64,000 nt of DNA from Sordaria brevicollis. Taxonomy: Eukaryota > Ascomycota > Sordariomycetes > Sordariales > Sordariaceae. The stretch lies in NCBI GenBank assembly GCA_033439795.1, contig JAUTDP010000011.1, forward strand, positions 1,736,001 through 1,800,000. The letters run 5' to 3'. Below, one piece after another: positions 63,690-64,000 of the stretch (positions are counted from its first letter, which is position 1; the number at the start of each line of letters is the position of its first letter). The notes beneath the pieces were generated by a model. That model saw nothing but the letters and a program-made list of their open reading frames with translations, was not told the origin of the DNA and searched no databases. The translations under genes and the position numbers were made by a program.

Positions 63690-64000
63690 TGTCACAGGAT
63701 TATACCTATGCTATACCCGGTATACGCACTAACCACTTATATAGGTGCCTAAATCCCTAGCGACTATTCCCGACTATAATACGTATACTATAACTCGATA
63801 TAGTCCAAATCTAATCACCTATAATCACGTACAGTATTACGTAAGTGCGTACGGACTAGGGTATAAGCTCGCGCCTATATATCCAATCCTCCGTATATAC
63901 TTTTCCCTTCCCTTCCTTCGTATAATAATATATATTTTATTATATATTTAATAATACTAATACTATCCTTTAATAATTTATTATACCTTCTTTAACGCTA
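63690..64000 (+). mobile_element. G2: start of a second chromovirus, plus strand, incomplete
   Basis: 63,690-63,975 is a third copy of the 286-bp LTR, starting TGTCACAGGATTATACC, in the opposite orientation to G1. After it, ATTTATTATACC...TTTAACGCTA matches the internal bases next to the G1 5' LTR (ATTTGTTGCACC...TTTAACGCTA), so this is a 5' LTR of a longer element and not a solo LTR. It carries clearly more CpA/TpG loss than the G1 LTRs. The 68-codon frame at 63,745-63,951 is discussed in the findings. Confidence 0.88.

Overview
This window looks like an AT-rich, repeat-only block from a filamentous ascomycete (Pezizomycotina). CpA and its complement TpG are almost absent over most of its length, while CpG is common. 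That is the footprint of repeat-induced point mutation (RIP) acting almost only on CpA. I found no intact gene, no tRNA or rRNA, and no CRISPR array. Nearly every reading frame is broken by TAA or TAG where CAA, CAG or TGG would be expected.

The block is a stack of nested transposons. One family dominates: a non-LTR retrotransposon (LINE, probably Tad1-like) of about 6.97 kb. I resolve nine insertions or fragments, called L1 to L9 here. Boundaries come from comparing copies within the window, and four insertions are confirmed by target-site duplications (TSDs) of 12, 14, 15 and 16 bp, plus a 14-bp TSD around a LINE dimer. L3 is one copy spread over 10,307-37,134. It was interrupted first by the L4 dimer (12,086-27,723), itself interrupted by a Ty3/gypsy chromovirus G1 (17,498-25,182), and then by an inverted LINE L5 (28,479-32,671). 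L6 is a full-length copy (37,563-55,795) interrupted by an 11.26-kb element H2 (43,866-55,121). H2 leaves no TSD and has Helitron-like ends. L7 is a plus-strand fragment interrupted by L8 and L9, and L9 is interrupted at 63,690 by a second chromovirus, G2. On the left, L1 and a 5' fragment L2 are joined through poly(A). L1 is cut at position 260 by the end of a second element of the H family (H1).

Removing these insertions leaves the old locus: a MULE transposase relic (6,977 to about 9,520) with its downstream DNA, then 37,147-37,546, then 55,812 to about 56,380.

The points most worth following are: the H2 element, with asymmetric terminal inverted repeats, a terminal hairpin and three unidentified coding relics; two LINE dimers joined by poly(A), which look like template jumping by the reverse transcriptase; and the uneven RIP, which spares the chromovirus LTRs, the H-element ends and one short patch of host DNA. 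Stops from CAA are expected in any frame of RIP-mutated DNA, so a frame kept open except for TAA and TAG is only modest evidence of coding.
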